A stretch of DNA of 64,000 nt, from positions 1,085,501 through 1,149,500 of the forward strand of contig SMMW01000013.1 of NCBI GenBank assembly GCA_004794655.1. The letters run 5' to 3'. This DNA is from Marisa cornuarietis. Its lineage: Eukaryota > Mollusca > Gastropoda > Architaenioglossa > Ampullariidae. A program made the translations under genes and the position numbers. This document shows positions 59,395-64,000 of this stretch, piece after piece; position 1 is the first letter of the stretch, and each line of letters begins with the position of its first letter. The notes below the pieces were generated by a model. That model did not search any database, was not told where the DNA came from, and saw only the letters and a program-made list of their open reading frames with translations.

Positions 59395-59600
59395 GTGACT
59401 GGGGAAAAGGGATGATAAATGAAAGGAGATGGAAATGGGAGTAGCCATACAAAACTTGCGACTGATAGATATGGGAACAAGTATGACATCCAGATGAGAA
59501 GTAGGTCTAACCCGAGACGAATTCTGAACCTACGACCGTACGACCCTCACAGTCAGGATAAAGAATTATTCTTGCCGCTAAGCTATCGGGCTATCTCATG
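59395..59600 (-). mobile_element. tRNA-derived SINE, family 2
   Basis: On the minus strand, box A (TAGCTTAGCGGC, complement of 59574-59585) and box B (GGTTCAGAATTC, complement of 59519-59530) are spaced as in a tRNA. The unique body runs to about 59395 and ends CCCCAGTCACCCCTAGGTGG. It does not share the family-1 body, so it is a second SINE family. Confidence 0.75.
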
Positions 59601-60504
59601 AGCATGAGAGTAAGAGAGTGGGAGAGAGAGAGAGACTGCGTAAAAGAGTGTGTTTTGTGTATATGTGTGTGTTTGAAAGAGAGAGAGAGAGAGGGATGGG
59701 TGGTAGAACGTGAAGGAAAAAGAAAAAGACTAATAAATCCACTATTTCTCTCTCAAGAAGACCATAGAATTGCAAACTTGTCCCCCCCACCACCACCACA
59801 ACACCTACAGTCACAGACCGGAGAACAGACAAAAAAGACAACAGACAACAGACTGTAGATGTCACAAAGAAAAGAAAAAAGCCCACAGTATTGCAAACCG
59901 GAGACTTGAACAGAAAACCCCAGAACCTCAGGCTGGAGTGCTTGGACCCTCTAAATTGTTCTCTGAAACAAGCTCTTTTTTGTAGAGGGTGGCTCGCTAG
60001 GGGATCTGCGATCGAAATTTTGAACAAATGCCCACTTTATCCGACTACCTCCTTTGTAAGTCCAGACCTGACATTATTAATCCTTTTGGAAGAAAGGAAA
60101 GCCAGTAATTTTCTTTTGATTTTGATTTTTTGGTGTCTTTATCCTTGCTTCAAATTCCAAACTTTATTACAGAAACATGGATGTAAAGGTGGAAAGACGG
60201 GGTAGTCTGAAAATATTACATCCAGTAATAGACCATTACGTATTGATATATTTAAATCTGAAATCTGAATAGTCTGGAAGTGCGCTGTCTTTTTTTTTGC
60301 AAAAGATGAACTTCTGAAAACTGAGGTGGCTTCGGTTTCTTTTGACCGGAAGACCTCAAAATCCACACATACAGGCTTCAGTTGCTTTTGACCATCGTTG
60401 ATCTGAGGGTTTGTGGGTGTGTTGGTGCTGATTCGTCCCGAAATTCCAATCATGCTGACTATGTGGGACGTACTATTTAGAGACTGCGTTTGAAGATGTC
60501 TCTG
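59601..60504. other. No gene recognised
   Basis: (GA)n runs at 59617-59634 and 59676-59695. A C-rich patch (59781-59805) and A-rich DNA follow. Open frames of 86-143 codons overlap on both strands and are compositionally biased. Confidence 0.5.
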
Positions 60505-60940
60505 AAGGTAATGTACAGCAAGACATTTATTCTCGGTGCCCTATTAAGGTACCTTGGCCACCTCAAACTTTCCAATAAGAACTCAGACTTGAAATATTTC
60601 CACACCCAAAATCTTTCAGCAACATTTAACTGGACGGTGTGATTTCTGTTGTGGCACCTTCAGCAAATGAGCCGCTTCGAGAGACACTGACCAAAATATC
60701 TCTAGTCCTGGCCTCGCTAGAGTACACTGCAAAGCTGCCCTTCAGGACAAGCCAACCCACCCTTATTACCGGCGCCCCGTGGCCTGGCATTTCAACAGTA
60801 AACTCAAACACAATGGGTGTACCGAGGGAGAAGTCCTTGTCTTTGTTTGCTGTCTCGTTATGACGATTTCCATTAAAATCTTGCAGTTGATCAACGCATC
60901 GCACCCGGGCAGGACGGAACATTGATCGACAGCAGGCTGT
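60505..60940 (-). CDS. Candidate terminal exon, unknown protein
   Basis: On the minus strand a branch-point-like TTCTAAT and acceptor CATCACAG (exon from 60940) are followed by about 105 open codons to a TAA near 60628-60626. AATAAA lies about 95 bases beyond (complement of 60526-60531), with cleavage expected near 60505-60515. The translation is well mixed and beta-strand-rich (for example PIVFEFTVEMPGHG and VIRVGWLVLKGSFAVYSS, then a serine/threonine-rich end), like an extracellular or beta-sandwich domain. I recognise no family. Upstream exons would lie above 60.95 kb. The opposite strand is also open for about 75 codons, which weakens the case. Confidence 0.35.
60526..60531 (-). terminator. 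Poly(A) signal candidate (AATAAA)
   Basis: AATAAA on the minus strand, about 95 bases after the stop codon of the terminal-exon candidate. Confidence 0.35.
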
Positions 60941-61700
60941 CTGTGATGCAATTAGAACGCAGTTCACAGGGAACTAACATAGGAAAGATAAACCTTCGGG
61001 TGTAAGTGCATGCTTTGACACAGGGCTGTTAAATACAGTCTAGTCAGTCCTAATAAATCTCTTAAAAGATTTGCGAGAAAAGTGAACAATCCCAAACCCA
61101 AATCAGAACTCCTCTCGACTTAAAAAAAAAATGTTTGTCAATCTGCACAAAATAGACGGACGAGCGATTTGTGAGGCAGGCTGAGCCATGTTCGGAAAAT
61201 TATTATTGTAATATTTTACAATGTTTTAAATGTCACAGTTGAGCAGTGAACTGACAATGTTTTCGGGGAAATCTGGGCATTGAACTTTTGAACTAAAGTT
61301 TCAATATTAGGAGATTCCACGAGACGGTGATTCATTCGTTGAAGAGCTGGACCACCATGAAAACGTGGACAGGTGATTTTAAAAGCCGCCGTCTAGCCGT
61401 GAAGAAATGCTACGTGGTAAAATTTAAAAAAAACGCGTTTTCAATATTTTTTAAAAGATATAACCGAGATCAATATGAAATCTTTGAAAAACAGCTGCAG
61501 TGAAGCTGAAGCATTTCGGGCGACAAGTGACCCCAGAAGTATCTAGCAGACGACATGATCTATTTCCAGGCGGCTTTGCGGAGCACTAGGAGTCAGACAC
61601 GGCTACCTTCACCCCCTCCCCCCGATACCCCCTTGTATGTAATCAGCGGTGATGTATCATGCATCAAGTGGTGAGCTGTGCTCGGGACGAAACTTCTATC
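60941..61700. other. No gene recognised
   Basis: AT-rich with A-runs near 61121 and 61426. A short C-rich stretch lies near 61610-61630. Confidence 0.45.
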
Positions 61701-61714
61701 GTTTCCCAGGCAAC
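61701..61714. promoter_or_regulatory. RFX X-box-like inverted repeat
   Basis: GTTTCCCAGGCAAC fits the X-box consensus (GTTNCC-two bases-GGNAAC) and sits inside a longer palindrome ATCGTTTCC...GGCAACGAT (61698-61717). X-boxes are bound by RFX factors, in animals often before ciliary genes. An ATG frame crosses the site (61659-61847), and no gene is established. Confidence 0.35.
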
Positions 61715-62440
61715 GATACCCAGGGGTTTGTTGGCGAGTTGGCGTGGTGAGTGGTGTCAACATGCATGTTCTCGTTCAGAGGACCGGTGCTGTGACGTCA
61801 AGCGGTCATCTGGGACCGGGTACATCAAACATGTCTCTCGTGGTTAGTCGCACGGCCCTCGCGGGTCAGTCACCTGAACCGATCATGCCATCCGATCAAG
61901 GCTGAGAGGTGAGCAGGAGGGAGGATGTTAGCTTTTTAACGTAATATATTGAAATTGTAGATGCTGGTATTTCGGTTAAGATTAGGGATCCGACTTGCGT
62001 GTTAATTGTTTGTAGTAGAAACCGTTCCCTGGTCCCCTCAGCTAGCCTCGTGAGTGCTCTCCGTCTGGAGAACTGCGAAAAACATGTGATACGGACTGTT
62101 CCACCTCACGTGATAGTCCCCGTGGAGAACCAACATCTTCAGCTTTCTACCATTCTTCGATTCTCTTGCATCTGGAAAAAGTGTCTATCGCTTCAGTGCT
62201 CCTCTTTTTTCCGTGTTCAGCATTAGATCAGCGTGCTGCATCACAAACTAGGCTGCTGTCCTTTACAGAAACCCACAACAGGTCGGCGTCGCTTTTTTTA
62301 AAAATTCTGCTTAAGGCGTTTATCTCTGGTCCCCCACACCTTCAACCATCTTTTTGTCTTCATGCTCGCTGCTTTCATGCAAGCCCACAAAAATCCCCCC
62401 TCGTCTCTCTCTCTCTCTCAGGGTAAATAGCCCCCAATGA
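61715..62440. other. No gene recognised
   Basis: GC-moderate, with a CRE-like GTGACGTCA near 61791 and CACGTG-related strings near 62106. A CT run at 62405-62418. Plus-strand frames (61678-61905, 61999-62226) have no recognised family. Confidence 0.45.
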
Positions 62441-62980
62441 TCAGCTTAAGATGGCGGCAAATTGACCTTAGTTCTTGTAGAAAAGGCTCCGAAAACGTTT
62501 GTTTGTTTATTTATTTCTTTCTTCATGTCGTGCGTAGAGACTGGATGTCTGTCCTCGCGGATTACCGCATCAATGAGCAGCTTTTGCCAGACGGAATCGA
62601 CTGCAGGCGTGAGCAGTCTCCCCTCACGCTCGCCATTAGTATCCTTTTTTAAAATTAACTCCCTCTCCTGACACTGTCGTCTTAACGCCGCCTCAATTGT
62701 TCCACCTCCATGACGAGGACATCTTTGAGGAGATAATCGGCCATCAAAGTTTGAACACAGCTTCACTGCGTTCGTCTGGAAGCTGCTTGCAGAACAAGAG
62801 GTGTGTACAGAGTGGTATCACCAAATTTTCACTTACGACATCCTGCCTGCTTCTTTGTATTGTCCGCCTTCCTCTATCAATAATGCATTGCAACCGAAGA
62901 ATAGCATTACCCCCCCGCCCAAACACACACACACACACACACCTCACCAATACCTCTTCTAGGCTTGCAAGGTTTTAGTG
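62441..62980. other. Coding-like but strand-ambiguous region
   Basis: The minus strand is open for about 106 codons (62446-62766) with a helical, charged translation (AALRRQCQERELILKKDTNG). The plus strand is open for over 110 codons from about 62640 with FHLHDEDIFEEIIGHQS. Both look protein-like and overlap at 62640-62766, so at most one is likely real. Possible splice sites are a plus-strand donor AGAG|GTGTGT near 62802 and a minus-strand donor GCG|GTAATC near 62564. A short CA run lies near 62926-62940. No family recognised. Confidence 0.2.
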
Positions 62981-63529
62981 ACTGTACTAGAGATTTCAAC
63001 AAGATTATTTTCTGTTCATATGGTAACAATTTTACAAAACGTGAAGATAGACTGGCAGGAAGACACACGTCGCAAATAGCATTCTGTTTACACAAGTTCA
63101 CCTCCAGAGTGCGCTGTGGTCACACATTACTCACCCGCAGCCCCCGATTTAAAGCGGCGACAAATCAGCAAGTGTCAGATGTGTTTTCCACAGATAATGC
63201 ATAGCTTTTATGTCATTTTCATATCCCAAGACCCACTGAAACATTTTGTATACAGTTTGTGAAAACGAGAAATGATTTGATAAGCATAATTAGAGACAAA
63301 ACTGTGGTAAGCGTTGGAGGACTACTCCGGGGTTTGGGGGGAGTGTGTGAATTAGCTGAATATTCAATTAAGTGGCGTATTTATATGTAACAAATGTAAC
63401 AACTGAAAGAAATGAAATGAAAAGAATTACGCCAGCTATGAACGAATCAAGCAGAAGCAAGCACGAGAAAGACAGCAAAGAAAGGCAACAAGAATGAAGA
63501 GGGAGGCAACTCACTGAAAAAAATCACAA
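62981..63529. other. No gene recognised
   Basis: AT-rich with short frames. A G-run lies near 63337. Confidence 0.5.
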
Positions 63530-63815
63530 GGATAAGATGATATTTGTACGTATGACAAGGGTACTATAAAGCTTAGTATGACAAAGATAAAGACAATGGC
63601 ACGTATGATAATCAGTATGAAAAGGATAAATATAATTATATGGCATGGATAAAACGGATAATGATATAATAATCACGAGGTTAAGATGATGATGTGATAA
63701 GGAGAATTATGGCAAGGGTAAGACTGAAAAGGATGATAAAGGTGAGTGGACAAGAATAATTATGATAAGGATTATACTGAAAAGAATGTGACAAGGGGAA
63801 GTATAATAAGGGTAA
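63530..63815. repeat. Cryptic GATAAG/ATGATAA-rich repeat
   Basis: About ten GATA cores (AAGGATAAGATGATA, TGATAATC, GGATAATGATA, TGTGATAAGG and others) within about 280 bases, mixed with ATTATG and GGTAAG strings. It could be a decayed simple repeat or a homotypic cluster of GATA-factor sites. Confidence 0.5.
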
Positions 63816-64000
63816 GTACTGCACTCGTCGCAATAATGAAATTCTCTGGTCAGACGTTCTGTTGGCGCTTCAGAGCTGCTGATCTTTTCGCCATTTCCAG
63901 CCTGACCCTTGCTTTTACGGACGAATTACCCCAATGACGTCAGCAGGCAGGGGGAAGGGTGGGAGAGACAGAGAGAAAGAAAGCTAAGAGAAGTGCGAGG
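63816..64000. other. End of window, no gene recognised
   Basis: A 63-codon plus-strand frame (63746-63937) ends before a CRE-like ATGACGTCAG near 63935. The window closes in GA-rich DNA. Confidence 0.45.

Overview
This window looks like nuclear DNA of an animal and is mostly non-coding. No stretch resembles a bacterial, organellar or viral gene block. Open frames are short, overlap on both strands and often run through simple repeats. The DNA is full of long (CA)n/(GT)n tracts, several kinds of minisatellite, at least four copies of one tRNA-derived SINE family, further tRNA-derived SINEs, two decayed ends of one LINE family and a family of small terminal-inverted-repeat elements (MITEs). This mix, and the look of the main SINE family, reminds me most of a gastropod mollusc (an apple-snail-like genome). 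That assignment is inference from memory and was not checked by search. Layout. 1-10.9 kb is gene-poor, with microsatellites, a 36-bp perfect duplication and a possible SINE. 10.9-12.4 kb holds two unrelated tandem arrays that share a 32-bp period, then a solo MITE. 14.5-16.2 kb is microsatellite-rich. 18.9-24.4 kb has a SINE and both LINE remnants, on opposite strands. 27.2 kb has a possible first coding exon. 32.8-37.6 kb has a 27-bp minisatellite, a near-perfect 84-bp palindrome, a roughly 60-bp tandem repeat and a 111-bp inverted repeat. 40.6-40.9 kb has a TATA box followed by a 35-codon frame with a signal-peptide-like start. 41.4-46.2 kb has two SINEs and more tandem repeats. 47.7 kb has an exon-like segment. 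54.0-54.7 kb has three MITE units, one inverted against the other two. 56.0-56.5 kb is a CpG-rich, promoter-like block followed by a possible very short first exon. 57.9-59.6 kb has two more SINE loci. 60.5-60.94 kb (minus) has the best terminal-exon candidate, with branch point, acceptor, about 105 codons, stop and AATAAA. 62.4-63.0 kb is open on both strands. I recognised no protein-coding gene by family. The exon calls rest on splice, start, stop and poly(A) signals plus protein-like translations, so they are low-confidence hypotheses that need transcript or homology evidence. I found no convincing new molecular system. The most unusual features are the MITE cluster, the palindrome, the frame-preserving inverted repeat and the possible small secreted-peptide gene.
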